DNA of 64,000 bases from Prauserella cavernicola (GTDB taxonomy: Bacteria > Actinomycetota > Actinomycetes > Mycobacteriales > Pseudonocardiaceae). This document shows, piece after piece, positions 8,376 through 16,610 of the stretch. Position numbers and translations under genes: made by a program. Each line of letters begins with the position of its first letter. Within the stretch, counting starts at the first letter, position 1. The stretch is taken from positions 744,001 through 808,000 of the forward strand of contig NZ_JAENJH010000001.1 in NCBI RefSeq assembly GCF_016595675.1, written 5' to 3'. Under the pieces are notes generated by a model. The model worked only from the letters and a program-made list of their open reading frames with translations. It had not been told where the DNA came from and did not search any database.

Positions 8376-8408
8376 ATGACCGCAGTGCCGCCCGGGGTTC
8401 GCCCGTGA
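8376..8408 (+). CDS. Possible 10-codon leader ORF (MTAVPPGVRP) in the 8055-8404 gap
   Basis: An AGGAGG sequence at 8358-8363 lies 12 bp before an ATG that opens a 10-codon frame. Its TGA overlaps the GTG start of the next gene (8405). This would couple translation of the leader to the downstream gene. The rest of the 350-bp gap, between the divergent genes at 8054 and 8405, is more AT-rich around 8100-8180 and should hold both promoters; I see no other gene in it. Confidence 0.3.
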   Translation: MTAVPPGVRP

Positions 8409-9154
8409 GCACGTTCATGCACAGGCCGCTCGGTCCCGGAGCCCACGCCCGCGCTCTCGTCTGCAGTCCCGGCGAATCCCTGCTGTGGGCCGTGTTCGCC
8501 CGCAGTCACCACTACGACATCGACGGGCTCGACCAGCTCGGCGCACCTGTCGACGGCGGTCGCGCACGCGGACTCGGCCGGATGCGCGGATCCGCCACGG
8601 ACGACCTCATCGGCGACGACAACGACGACAGCGACGACGCCGTGGGTTCCGACCCGCTCCCACCGCCCGACGTGATCGTGTGCGGGCCCGAAGCCGGCTG
8701 CCTGGCCCACGAACATCTCGCCAAGGTGCGGCCCGTCAGCCGCACGCGCCTGCGGCTGTGGGTGCTGACCTCGCGGCGGCTCGCGATTCTCGAGCAGCGC
8801 GTGCGCGCCGAGGTCCCCGCCGATGCCGCGCCCGTGAGGAGCTCACCGCTGGCCAGGATGAGCCGGTTGGGCCGAGGGCTCACAAGGTTGGGCAGAACCG
8901 TCACCGACACGTCCCCCGGAACCCGCGCGACGTTCGGCGACAACGTCGAGGGCGAACCGGTGGCGCCCAAGGAGTTCCGGCCCGCGGTGGAGATCCCGCA
9001 CGACGCCATCGCCGGCGGGCGCGTCGCCACCCGGCGCACCACACCGTGCGTACGTCTGTCGCTCGTGGACGGTTCCGGCTTCGACTTCCTGGTGCTCGGC
9101 GACGACGGCGCCGCGTGCGCCCGCATGGCCGCGATGACGAACGGGGCACCGTGA
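8405..9154 (+). CDS. Hypothetical protein with PH-like C-terminal domain
   Basis: About 249 residues. An N-terminal domain (ALVCSPGESLLWAVFARSHH) is followed by an acidic linker (IGDDNDDSDDAVGSD). A beta-rich part then contains LWVLTSRRLAILEQRV and SLVDGSGFDFLVL, the signature of bacterial PH/GRAM-like domains. Start GTG 8405 overlaps the leader ORF stop; ATG 8417 is the alternative. The next gene overlaps by GTGA and carries the same LTS-R-AV motif, so the two look like diverged paralogues forming a dicistron. The function is unknown. Confidence 0.65.
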   Translation: MSTFMHRPLGPGAHARALVCSPGESLLWAVFARSHHYDIDGLDQLGAPVDGGRARGLGRMRGSATDDLIGDDNDDSDDAVGSDPLPPPDVIVCGPEAGCLAHEHLAKVRPVSRTRLRLWVLTSRRLAILEQRVRAEVPADAAPVRSSPLARMSRLGRGLTRLGRTVTDTSPGTRATFGDNVEGEPVAPKEFRPAVEIPHDAIAGGRVATRRTTPCVRLSLVDGSGFDFLVLGDDGAACARMAAMTNGAP

Positions 9155-9753
9155 GCAGCAGCTGGGAGATCCCGACCGCCGAGTCCGAGCTCAAGCTCGT
9201 CACCAAGGAGCTGAGCCAGCTCTGGCTGCGGCCCGGTGAGCGGCTGCTGCTCGCGTGCGTGCCGATCAGCGGCTACGTGGGCCTGCTGCTCGACGGCGAG
9301 CTGCGCCTGCCGCACGAGCCGCTCTCCCCCATGCCGGAGGTCACGCTCGGCACACCACGATGGCCGTTGCCCGCCGCGTTCACCATCGAGAGCCGGGGCG
9401 CGGACTGGGCCGACGACCCGACGGTGGCGTTCTGGGCGAGCGCGCGCGATCCCGCGCAGCACGCGGTTCGGTTCGCCGACCACTTCGCCCACAGCCAGGG
9501 CGAGGCCGGGCTGACGCTGACGTCCCAGCGCGTGGCCGTGGTGTATCCGGCGAGGATCCTGGCCGACGCCGCGAGCAGGCACGCGTTCGTCACGGTCTGC
9601 GAACTGGCTCCGCAGAGCGTGCGTTCGGTCAGCGGTGCCCACGTCGGCAGGAGCATCCCGAACCCACTCGTGATCCGGGTCGACTTCGCCGACGGCTCGA
9701 CGCTGTTCGTGCGCGACCCGCTGGCCGCGCGCAGGCTCACACCGGGAACCTGA
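9151..9753 (+). CDS. Hypothetical protein, PH-like, paralogue of the upstream gene
   Basis: A 200-residue protein. LWLRPGERLLLACVPISGY near the N-terminus parallels the CSPGESLLWAVFA region of the preceding gene. LTLTSQRVAVVYPARIL and IRVDFADGSTLFV match its PH-like beta strands. It lacks the acidic linker. Translation starts at a GTG overlapping the upstream TGA, so the two proteins are probably made together and may interact. No signal peptide or membrane segment is visible. The following 137 bp to 9890 hold no supported gene. Confidence 0.68.
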   Translation: MSSSWEIPTAESELKLVTKELSQLWLRPGERLLLACVPISGYVGLLLDGELRLPHEPLSPMPEVTLGTPRWPLPAAFTIESRGADWADDPTVAFWASARDPAQHAVRFADHFAHSQGEAGLTLTSQRVAVVYPARILADAASRHAFVTVCELAPQSVRSVSGAHVGRSIPNPLVIRVDFADGSTLFVRDPLAARRLTPGT

Positions 9754-9890
9754 GGCCGCCTCGCGTCACCGGCCCGGCATGGCAGGACGAGACTCGCCTT
9801 GATCACGTCGGGTGCGGGCAGGGTCTCGTCGCGGCGGACGTTGCCGTCGGCGAGCAGCAACCGCTCCGACAGCGGGTAGGTTCGGTGCCC

Positions 9891-10430
9891 GTGACCGATC
9901 TCGACGAGCACGGACGACCCGAACCTCCGCTGGCCGGCACGGAGGCCGCCACACTCCTCGCCTTCCTGGACTACCAGCGCGCCACGCTGGCCTGGAAGTG
10001 CGGCGGCCTCGGCACCGCGGGACTCACGGCGACGATCGGCGGATCGGCCGTGACACTCGGCGGGCTGCTCAAGCACCTCGCCTACGTCGAGAGCCACTGG
10101 TGCTCGTGGCGGTTGCACGGGCAGCGGCCCCGCCCGCCGTGGGACACCGTGGACTGGACCGCCGATCCCGACTGGGACTGGCACTCAGCCGCCGACGACA
10201 GCCCCGAAGAGCTGGTCGCGCTGTGGTACGACACCGTCGAGCGGTCCAGGACGCTGGTCGCCGACGCGCTGGCCGACGGCGGCCTCGACCGGCTCGGCCA
10301 CGCCTTCGGCCAGGACACCCGGACGCCGAGTCTGCGCTGGATCCTGGTGCACCTGATCGAGGAGTACGCCCGGCACAACGGGCACGCGGACCTGCTCCGC
10401 GAGTCGATCGACGGGCAGACCGGCGAATGA
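9891..10430 (+). CDS. DUF664 / DinB superfamily protein
   Basis: A 179-residue four-helix protein of the DUF664 branch of the DinB/YfiT superfamily, which in actinobacteria includes mycothiol-dependent enzymes. Likely metal-ligand histidines are visible in LLKHLAYVESHWCSWRL (about residues 60-76) and HLIEEYARHNGHADLLRE (about 150-167), the usual H...HxxxH arrangement. GTG 9891 was chosen; GTG 9885 is equally in frame. The gene is convergent with the LLM flavoprotein gene, with 4 bp between stop codons. The substrate is unknown. Confidence 0.82.
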   Translation: MTDLDEHGRPEPPLAGTEAATLLAFLDYQRATLAWKCGGLGTAGLTATIGGSAVTLGGLLKHLAYVESHWCSWRLHGQRPRPPWDTVDWTADPDWDWHSAADDSPEELVALWYDTVERSRTLVADALADGGLDRLGHAFGQDTRTPSLRWILVHLIEEYARHNGHADLLRESIDGQTGE

Positions 10431-10434
10431 CGCC

Positions 10435-11424
10435 TCAGACCCGGGCCATCGCTCCGGCTGTCAGCTCCACCGACCGCACGCGGTCGTCGATCGCGGCGGC
10501 GTGGTGGGCGAGGATCAGCTCGTCGGCCTGTGCCGTGGCCGCGAAGTCGTCGAGGTAGGCGCGAACCTCCTCCGGCGTGCCCGCGGCCGTGTACTGCGTC
10601 ATCGACGCCAGTGAGCGGCCGTTCGGCGAGGCGAGGAAGGCGTCGATCTCGGCGTCGGTGAAGTTGGCGCCGGGCCTGCCCATCGAGAGCATCGCCTTGG
10701 TCCTGGCCCGGTAGGCGCGGGTCATCTGGTCCACCGCGTCGTCGTGCTCGGTCGCGGCGAACACGTTGACGCCCGCGATGACGTAGGGCTCGGCGAGCTG
10801 CTCCGAGGGCGTGAACGTCTCGCGGTAGACGGCGACCGCCTGGTGCAGCGCGTCCGGTGCGAAGTGCGACGCGAACGAGTACGGCAGGCCCAGCTGCGCG
10901 GCGAGGCGCGCTCCGAACAGCGACGAACCGAGGATGTAGAGCGGTACCGCGGCCTCGGCGCGCGGCACCGCACGCACGCCGCGCACGGCCTTGCCGCTGA
11001 GGTAGGTCTGCAGTTCCAGCACGTCCTGCGGGAACGAGTCGGCCGCGGCCGGCGAGCGGCGCAGTGCCAGCATCGTGTTCTGGTCGCTGCCCGGCGCCCG
11101 GCCAAGGCCGAGGTCGATCCGGCCGGGGTGCAGCGACTCCAGGGTGCCGAACTGCTCGGCGATCACCAGCGGCGAGTGGTTGGGCAGCATGATGCCGCCG
11201 GCGCCGAGCCGGATGGTGTCGGTGTGGGCAGCGACATGGCCGATGAGCACGCTCGTGGCGCTCGACGCGATCGAGGCCATGTTGTGGTGCTCGGCGTACC
11301 AGACGCGGCGGTGGCCGGAACGCTCCGCGGCGCGGGCGAGCGCGACGCTCGCGTCGAAGCTCTCGCGAGCGGTCTGCCCGCTCGCGATGGGGGCGAGGTC
11401 CAGAATGGACAGTTCGGTGGGCAT
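10435..11424 (-). CDS. LLM class flavin-dependent oxidoreductase (MsnO8 type)
   Basis: A 329-residue luciferase-like TIM-barrel protein expected to use reduced FMN. The start [16 protein letters not shown], then [20 protein letters not shown] (about 48-67) and [18 protein letters not shown] (about 110-127), are diagnostic of the MsnO8 subgroup. The ATG at 11424 is preceded by GGAAGGTGA. It is 17 bp downstream of the ArsR gene and is almost certainly co-transcribed with it from the promoter covered by the palindrome at 11753-11772. The natural substrate is unknown. Confidence 0.88.
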   Translation of the reverse strand: MPTELSILDLAPIASGQTARESFDASVALARAAERSGHRRVWYAEHHNMASIASSATSVLIGHVAAHTDTIRLGAGGIMLPNHSPLVIAEQFGTLESLHPGRIDLGLGRAPGSDQNTMLALRRSPAAADSFPQDVLELQTYLSGKAVRGVRAVPRAEAAVPLYILGSSLFGARLAAQLGLPYSFASHFAPDALHQAVAVYRETFTPSEQLAEPYVIAGVNVFAATEHDDAVDQMTRAYRARTKAMLSMGRPGANFTDAEIDAFLASPNGRSLASMTQYTAAGTPEEVRAYLDDFAATAQADELILAHHAAAIDDRVRSVELTAGAMARV

Positions 11425-11441
11425 GGCGGTCACCTTCCGGG

Positions 11442-11735
11442 TCACAGGTCGCGGTGCAGTCGCTCGGCGAAGGCGCGGATGCGGTCGTCGTCGCGGCGGT
11501 AGTAGGTCCACTGCCCCCGCCGCGTAGCGAGGAGGAACCCAGCCCGCTGCAGCACCGCGAGGTGCGCCGACATCGTGGAGGCCGACGTGCCCGCCTTCTG
11601 CTGGATGAGCCCGACGCACACGCCCAGCTCGGCGGCCTCGCCCGCGCTCTCCGGGAAGTGGCGCTCGGGATCCTTGAGCCACTCCAGGACGCGCAGGCGG
11701 GTCTCGTTCGCCAGCGCCTTGCACTCGCCGAGCAC
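11442..11735 (-). CDS. ArsR-type winged-helix regulator
   Basis: A 97-residue ArsR/SmtB-fold repressor: [20 protein letters not shown], then the recognition region [20 protein letters not shown] and the wing [15 protein letters not shown]. One Cys pair could be redox-sensitive (CKAL; GVCVGL), but there is no ELCVC metal motif. The GTG start has a good AAGGAGGGG site. It leads an operon with the LLM flavoprotein, and a 20-bp near-perfect palindrome lies 17 bp upstream, so autorepression is likely. Confidence 0.9.
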   Translation of the reverse strand: MLGECKALANETRLRVLEWLKDPERHFPESAGEAAELGVCVGLIQQKAGTSASTMSAHLAVLQRAGFLLATRRGQWTYYRRDDDRIRAFAERLHRDL

Positions 11736-11752
11736 GCGGCCCCTCCTTCGCC

Positions 11753-11772
11753 ATTTCGCTAATTAACGAAAT
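11753..11772. promoter_or_regulatory. ArsR-type operator, 20-bp palindrome
   Basis: ATTTCGCTAATTAACGAAAT is symmetric apart from one complementary position pair. It is strikingly AT-rich for this genome and lies 17 bp upstream of the ArsR GTG start. Size and placement fit autorepression of the ArsR-LLM operon. Confidence 0.8.
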
Positions 11773-11870
11773 TACTCCTGCCACCGACGGGCACGCACCA
11801 TGACACCGCTCACCCCGCCGCGTACCGTGGGCGGCGCAGACCCGTGCGCCGAGTACGAACGGAGCAGGCC

Positions 11871-12140
11871 GTGAGTTCCGACCCGACCGACCCGCACACC
11901 CAGGGCAGCCCCGAGCCGCCTCCGCCCGTCGTACCGGAGGGCGACTACACCACCGGTGGGGTGCCGACGTTCGACTTCGTGCGCGACCGTATCGAGGGCA
12001 GGGTCGCCACCGCGATGGGATCCCAGGAGCTCGCCGAGGGCACCCCCGAAGCGGCGTCCCTCGACGAGCAGCTGGCCGAGCGGGCGAAGGCGGGCAAGGA
12101 GCGGCTGGAGGAGATCCGCCGCTCGATGCGCAAGGAGTGA
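11871..12140 (+). CDS. Small conserved-looking hypothetical protein
   Basis: An 89-residue soluble protein. A Pro-rich start ([13 protein letters not shown]) is followed by [20 protein letters not shown] and a charged helical tail ([20 protein letters not shown]) that could form a coiled coil. The GTG at 11871 has GGAG 6 bp upstream; an in-frame GTG at 11844 is less likely. It ends 1 bp before the convergent secreted hydrolase gene. No function can be assigned. Confidence 0.65.
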   Translation: MSSDPTDPHTQGSPEPPPPVVPEGDYTTGGVPTFDFVRDRIEGRVATAMGSQELAEGTPEAASLDEQLAERAKAGKERLEEIRRSMRKE

Positions 12141-12141
12141 C

Positions 12142-13581
12142 TCAGGGCGCGATGCCCACGCCGGGCATCCGGCTCAGTGCGCGCTCCCTGCCCGCGCTGA
12201 TCGCGGGCCAGTGCCTGCCACCGGGACGCGGGTAGACCTTCGACGCGTAGTCACCAGGCTGGAAACCAGGGTCGAAGAAGCAGCCGGTGCCGTAGCGCTC
12301 GTCGAACGCCGCGCAGGAGCCGGCCACCCCGGCCGGATCGGGCTTCTCCCCGGTGCGGGTCCACGTCGCCAGAGCCGACATCACCGTGGCGTACTCGGCA
12401 TCACTCAGCGAACTGTGCTCGGCCTCCGTGGTGAACGTCTGCACGAGCCGGTCGGACGTGCGGGCGCCCGTCAGGGTCGCGCGGTAGGCGGACTCGTGCT
12501 CGACGAACGCCGTCGGGTCGTCGATGGCGTGCATCGTGAGCACCGGGATCGTCACCGCGCCGGTCAGGTCGCTGTCGTAGGAGAGGTCGCGCACCGCCGA
12601 CGGATCGGCCGAGAACCGTCGCACACCCGCGTTGAGGGCCGCGTCGTCGTGGGAGCCGCGGTAGCGCACGGTCCGGTTTCCGAACGGGTTCCGGCTGTCG
12701 AGTCGTTCGTGCACGATGTCACTGAAGGTCCGCGTCGCGAACCGCAGGTGCGACTCCAGCGTGCGCTCCGGGATCCCGGTGACACCGAGGATGTCGTCGA
12801 GGTTGCGCTGCTGCGTGGCACTGCGATGCTCCGGCGGTGAGTCGATGCCGGTGCATTCCTGCAGCCGGGCGTTCAGGTCGCTCGACGTCATCGTGGTGCC
12901 CTTCGGCAACCCCATCCACAGTGGATAGTCCGGTTCGGTGGGCCTCGGGTGGTTGCCGCAGTAGTACTGGTAGACCACGCGCAGGTCCACGCGGTAGTCG
13001 TAGCCGCGCGAGCCGCCGGCGAGCACGCCGTTGGTCAGCAGCGCGCCATCGTAGGGGCGATCCGGGCCCGCGCCGTAGCTCTCGGCGACCTTGGCCGCGA
13101 CGTTGCCGCCCCACGACTGGCCGTGCACGAAGGTCTGTTCCGGCTTTCCGAACTCGGACACGAACAGCCTGCGCAGGTTCTCGGTGTCCTCGGCCGCCAT
13201 CCGCGTGCCGTAGCCGCCGCGGCGGTACGACGATCCCGCCCACGCGTAGCCTTCTCGCACCATCACCGACCAGCGGGCGAGGTCCTCGGGGCTGCGCTCG
13301 GGGTCGGAACTCTCGGTCAGGTCCGGGCCGCCGTGGGCGTGCATCACGAGGGAGCCGTTCCAGTTCTGCGGGATCGCGATGGCGTAGTAGGCGCCGTTGT
13401 CGTCCTTGCCCGTGAAGCAGCGCGCCTGACCGGCGAGATCCTCCGGGCACGCGCTCTCCGCCGGTCCCCCGCTCGCGGCGGCGGGAAGCCCGGGAGCGAG
13501 CGTGACGGCCAGGAACCCGGCCAGCACCACGGTGCCTGCTCGGCGGGCCCGGCGTGCGCCCGATGACTGACTGGTGTCCAC
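12142..13581 (-). CDS. Secreted alpha/beta-hydrolase
   Basis: A 479-residue exported serine hydrolase. A twin-Arg-rich n-region, a hydrophobic core (GTVVLAGFLAVTLAPGLPAA) and an AxA-type cleavage region form the signal peptide. The catalytic Ser is in GQSWGG (about residue 172). A likely Asp lies in MHAIDDPTAFVEH and His in TTEAEHSSLSD, giving a complete triad. HAHGGPD may supply oxyanion-hole residues. Four or more cysteines suggest disulfides. GTG 13581 has AGGAGG upstream. Esterase or peptidase activity cannot be decided from sequence. Confidence 0.82.
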   Translation of the reverse strand: MDTSQSSGARRARRAGTVVLAGFLAVTLAPGLPAAASGGPAESACPEDLAGQARCFTGKDDNGAYYAIAIPQNWNGSLVMHAHGGPDLTESSDPERSPEDLARWSVMVREGYAWAGSSYRRGGYGTRMAAEDTENLRRLFVSEFGKPEQTFVHGQSWGGNVAAKVAESYGAGPDRPYDGALLTNGVLAGGSRGYDYRVDLRVVYQYYCGNHPRPTEPDYPLWMGLPKGTTMTSSDLNARLQECTGIDSPPEHRSATQQRNLDDILGVTGIPERTLESHLRFATRTFSDIVHERLDSRNPFGNRTVRYRGSHDDAALNAGVRRFSADPSAVRDLSYDSDLTGAVTIPVLTMHAIDDPTAFVEHESAYRATLTGARTSDRLVQTFTTEAEHSSLSDAEYATVMSALATWTRTGEKPDPAGVAGSCAAFDERYGTGCFFDPGFQPGDYASKVYPRPGGRHWPAISAGRERALSRMPGVGIAP

Positions 13582-13759
13582 GACGACCTCCTGTCACCTC
13601 GCGGGCGCACCGTCGCGCCGCGCTGCGCAGGGATGTTAGGCACCTCCGCGCTCCCGTGCCCGGTTTCGTTCATAACGGTCCCCAGTCCGGTGATCTGTGC
13701 GGTGAGGACGTCGGGCACCATGACCACCAGGTGGGACGTAGCGCGAATCACAGTGTTTG

Positions 13760-13778
13760 TTAGGCTAGCCTTCCCTTA
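13760..13778. promoter_or_regulatory. IdeR/DtxR iron box upstream of fprA
   Basis: TTAGGCTAGCCTTCCCTTA matches the actinobacterial 19-bp iron-box consensus (TWAGGTWAGSCTWACCTWA, recalled) at 17 of 19 positions. It lies 40 bp before the fprA start codon, in the promoter region. Iron-dependent repression of fprA is inferred. The rest of 13582-13817 contains no gene. Confidence 0.8.
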
Positions 13779-13817
13779 GCTTGGAGTGGCCGTCACAAGC
13801 TAGGGAAAGGGATCTTC

Positions 13818-15164
13818 GTGAGTCGTTGCCTGCGGGTCGCCATCGTCGGGTCAGGCCCCGCCGGAATCTACGCCGCCGACTTCCTGCGCAAGTCCGACGC
13901 GGACGTCGAGGTGGACATCTTCGAGCGGATGCCCGCGCCGTTCGGGCTCATCCGCTACGGCGTCGCGCCCGACCACCCGCGCATCAAAGGCATCGTCGAC
14001 GCACTGCACCGCGTGCTCGACAAGCCGGGAGTGCGACTGTTCGGCAACGTCACCTACGGCACCGACCTCAAACTCGACGAGCTCCGCCAGTTCTACGACG
14101 CCGTGATCTTCGCGACCGGCGCGGCGAAGGACCGGCCGCTCGACATCCCCGGCATCGGCCTCGAGGGCAGCTACGGCGCGGCCGACTTCGTGTCCTGGTA
14201 CGACGGGCACCCTGACGCCCCTCGCGCCTGGCCGTTGCACGCGACGAGCGTGGCCGTGCTCGGTGTCGGCAACGTCGCGCTCGACCTCTCCCGGGTGCTG
14301 GCGAAGTCCGCCGACGAACTGCTGTCCACGGAGATCCCGGGCAACGTCCACACCGGACTGGACGCCAGCGCGGTCACCGACGTGCACGTGTTCGGCAGGC
14401 GCGGACCCGCCCAGGCGAAGTTCACCCCGCTGGAGCTGCGCGAGCTCGACCACTCGACGAACTTCGAGGTGGTGGTCGACCCCGAGGACATCGACTTCGA
14501 CGAGGGCTCCATGGCCTCGATCCGCGGCTCCAAGCAGGTCGACATGATCGTGAAGACCCTGCAGGACTGGGCGATCCGCGACCGCAGGCAGCACCGCAGG
14601 AGGCTGCACCTGCACTTCTTCCACTCGCCGGTCGAGGTCCTCGGAGACAACGGCGTGGTGAGCGGCCTGCGCACCGAGCGGACCGCGCTCACCGGCGACG
14701 GCTCCGTGCGCGGCACCGGCACCTACCACGACTGGGACGTGCAGGCCGTCTACCGTGCGGTCGGCTACCTCTCGTCGCACCTCGCCGACGTGCCGTTCGA
14801 CCACGATTCGGCAACGGTGCCGCACGAGTCGGGCCGGGTGCTCGACATCGACGAGAATCAGCTGGAGGGCGTGTACGTCACCGGGTGGATCAAGCGCGGC
14901 CCCGTCGGCCTGATCGGGCACACCAAGGGCGACGCCACCGAGACCGTCACGAGCCTGCTCACCGACGCGCCGAACCTGCCCGCCGCGCCGCAGCGCGACC
15001 CGCGCGCCATCGAGGAGTTCCTCGCCGACCGCGGCATCGGGTACACGACGTGGGAGGGCTGGCTCCGCCTCGACGCGCACGAGCGCGCACTGGGCGAGCA
15101 GCAGGGCCGGGCCCGCGTCAAGGTGGTGGAGCGCGACGAGATGGTGCGCGTCTCCGGCGGCTGA
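13818..15164 (+). CDS. fprA: Ferredoxin--NADP+ reductase, FprA type
   Basis: A 448-residue adrenodoxin-reductase-like flavoenzyme that transfers electrons between NADPH and ferredoxin, supplying P450s and iron-sulfur or iron-release reactions. FAD motif GSGPAGIYAADFL is at residue about 10, PAPFGLIRYGVAPDHP follows, the NADP motif is GVGNVALDLSRVL (about 152), and the C-terminal TGWIKRGPVGLIGHTKGDA is characteristic of FprA/ADR. Its length matches Mycobacterium FprA. The GTG start follows AGGGAAAGGG. The IdeR-like box upstream suggests induction when iron is scarce. Confidence 0.93.
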   Translation: MSRCLRVAIVGSGPAGIYAADFLRKSDADVEVDIFERMPAPFGLIRYGVAPDHPRIKGIVDALHRVLDKPGVRLFGNVTYGTDLKLDELRQFYDAVIFATGAAKDRPLDIPGIGLEGSYGAADFVSWYDGHPDAPRAWPLHATSVAVLGVGNVALDLSRVLAKSADELLSTEIPGNVHTGLDASAVTDVHVFGRRGPAQAKFTPLELRELDHSTNFEVVVDPEDIDFDEGSMASIRGSKQVDMIVKTLQDWAIRDRRQHRRRLHLHFFHSPVEVLGDNGVVSGLRTERTALTGDGSVRGTGTYHDWDVQAVYRAVGYLSSHLADVPFDHDSATVPHESGRVLDIDENQLEGVYVTGWIKRGPVGLIGHTKGDATETVTSLLTDAPNLPAAPQRDPRAIEEFLADRGIGYTTWEGWLRLDAHERALGEQQGRARVKVVERDEMVRVSGG

Positions 15165-15197
15165 CGCCTCCCCCAGTGGCGCCCCGCGACGTTAAGG

Positions 15198-15271
15198 GCT
15201 GTGCGACTGCGTTTCATCCCCATGCCCAGTCGCACAGCTCATCCCGCGGATGAACCCCGACCCTCATCCGC
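15198..15271 (+). terminator. Two consecutive hairpins after fprA
   Basis: Hairpin 1: perfect 12-bp arms GCTGTGCGACTG (15198-15209) and CAGTCGCACAGC (15227-15238) with a 17-nt loop. Hairpin 2: 8-bp arms GCGGATGA (15246-15253) and TCATCCGC (15264-15271). They lie 33 bp beyond the fprA stop. There is no U-tract, as is common for actinobacterial terminators; an RNA-stability element is an alternative. Confidence 0.6.
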
Positions 15272-15438
15272 AGGGGACGCGAAACGTGCCTGTCCCGACG
15301 GCACCGCTGTGTTCCGCGCGATGTCGAGTCTCCGGGTGGCGGGCGGGTGGCGACTAGAGTCGTTCGCCCCTGCTGTCGTCGCGAGCCCGGTGAGCCGGCG
15401 CACAGTGGTGAGCCGGCATTCCCGATGAGAGAAGGGAA

Positions 15439-15660
15439 TCAGGCCGGGGCGGGCACGATCGTGAGCGTGGCTCCGGAGTCGCGGATGCGGCTCGGCCGCC
15501 GGCAGTCCGTCGTCGGCCAGCACGAGGTCGAAGCCGGTCAGCGGAGCGAGCGCGTCGAGACCCTGGCGCGCGAACTTCGTGTGGTCGACGAGCAGCACCC
15601 GCCGTGAGGCCGACTCCATCATCGCGCGCTTGATCTCCGATCGTGGCCTGCGACTGGTGG
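15439..15660 (-). pseudogene. DeoR-family regulator C-terminal remnant, frameshifted
   Basis: The minus strand encodes EIKRAMMESASRRVLLVDHT, KFARQGLDALAPLTGFD and LVLADDGLPAAE, the effector-domain C-terminus of DeoR sugar-regulator proteins. The frame then breaks at about 15490. The neighbouring frame continues with the expected ending IRDSGATLTIVPAPA and a stop at 15439. No HTH or intact N-terminus exists upstream, so this is a decayed fragment. Two GGTGAGCCGGC direct repeats (15389 and 15407) lie just beyond it. The remainder of 15165-15746 shows no intact gene. Confidence 0.7.
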
Positions 15661-15746
15661 TAGCAGCGGCCGTGCGAGATCGCCGTGGTGGACAGGAGGG
15701 GCGAGCCGGTCGCCAACGCGGTCACGCCCTGAACCGCGCGGTCCCG

Positions 15747-16514
15747 CTACTGCGTGGCGAACTCGCGGTAGTCCACGTCGTCGGGGCTGCCGAGCCGGAA
15801 GCCGCACACGTCGAGCGCGACGCCGCCGGTGGCCTCGGCCAGCGCGAGCGCCAGCTCGCCCGCCCTGCGCAGCCGGGTCTGGTGCAGCGTCGTGGTGTCG
15901 TCGGTCAGGTGGACCGAGCACCGGTACACGGTCTCGCCGAGGTGGCGCACCGCCGGGAACTGGCCGTTGGTGGAGCGGCGCCGCCGGGGCTTCGCGGACA
16001 CGGTCGCGTCGAACGCCAGCAGCAGCGGCTCGTCGTCGTCGGCGGCGGTGAAACCGTAGAACTTCCGGTCCTTCCCGGTGATCCGCGCGCCGGGTAGCCG
16101 AGCGGACACGAGGTCACCCACCGTCGCCGGGTCGATCGCCTTCGCCGTGTAGACGGCCGTCACCGGGTCGTCGGGATGTCCGAAGTTCACCGGATCGGCG
16201 AGGTGCGGCGAGCCGTCGAGCGCCCTCGCGAGCCCGGTCACGATCGGGTCGGGACCCTTCGTCCCGCCCTCGGCGAGGAGTGCGAAGTACCAGCCTGCCG
16301 GGATCCGGGCGCCGGTCGACTGCTCGGGCGCCAGCTCGACGGGGCCGCGCAGCAACCTGCCGGTGCTGAGCCGGATGCCGTCGTCCACGGGCTCGGCGCC
16401 CGGGTCGTAGCGCCGCGACGCCTCCAGCAGCTCCCTCGGGTCCGGTTCCGAACGGAACAGCACCGACGGGGTCTTGCGCAGCCGCCGGATCTGGCGCCGT
16501 AGTCCTCCGAACAC
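15747..16514 (-). CDS. Hypothetical protein
   Basis: A 255-residue, apparently cytoplasmic protein with a basic start (MFGGLRRQIRRLRKTPS). Visible blocks are IPAGWYFALLAEGGTKG and ITGKDRKFYGFTAADDDEPL. A C-terminal VALDVCGFRLGSPDDVDYRE contains its only cysteine in that region. No known domain is recognisable. It starts at GTG 16514 without a strong ribosome site. It follows the acnX genes on the same strand after 96 bp but need not belong to that operon. Confidence 0.6.
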   Translation of the reverse strand: MFGGLRRQIRRLRKTPSVLFRSEPDPRELLEASRRYDPGAEPVDDGIRLSTGRLLRGPVELAPEQSTGARIPAGWYFALLAEGGTKGPDPIVTGLARALDGSPHLADPVNFGHPDDPVTAVYTAKAIDPATVGDLVSARLPGARITGKDRKFYGFTAADDDEPLLLAFDATVSAKPRRRRSTNGQFPAVRHLGETVYRCSVHLTDDTTTLHQTRLRRAGELALALAEATGGVALDVCGFRLGSPDDVDYREFATQ

Positions 16515-16610
16515 GCGCGAAGTGTACGGGCTGACGGGGGCCGCGTGGGGGTCGCGACGCGAGCACCTTGATCACACTGTGCCCTCCCGCGGCCACCCGC
16601 GCGTGGCAGG

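Noticed and set aside
9770..9890. Minus-strand frame with coding-like codon bias (YPLSERLLLADGNVRRDETL)
   Set aside because: It has no start with a ribosome site and runs on antisense through the 9151-9753 gene without a separate stop; most likely a mirror of GC bias.
15389..15417. Two GGTGAGCCGGC direct repeats as a possible att or IS site
   Set aside because: Only 11 bp, two copies, no integrase or transposase nearby.
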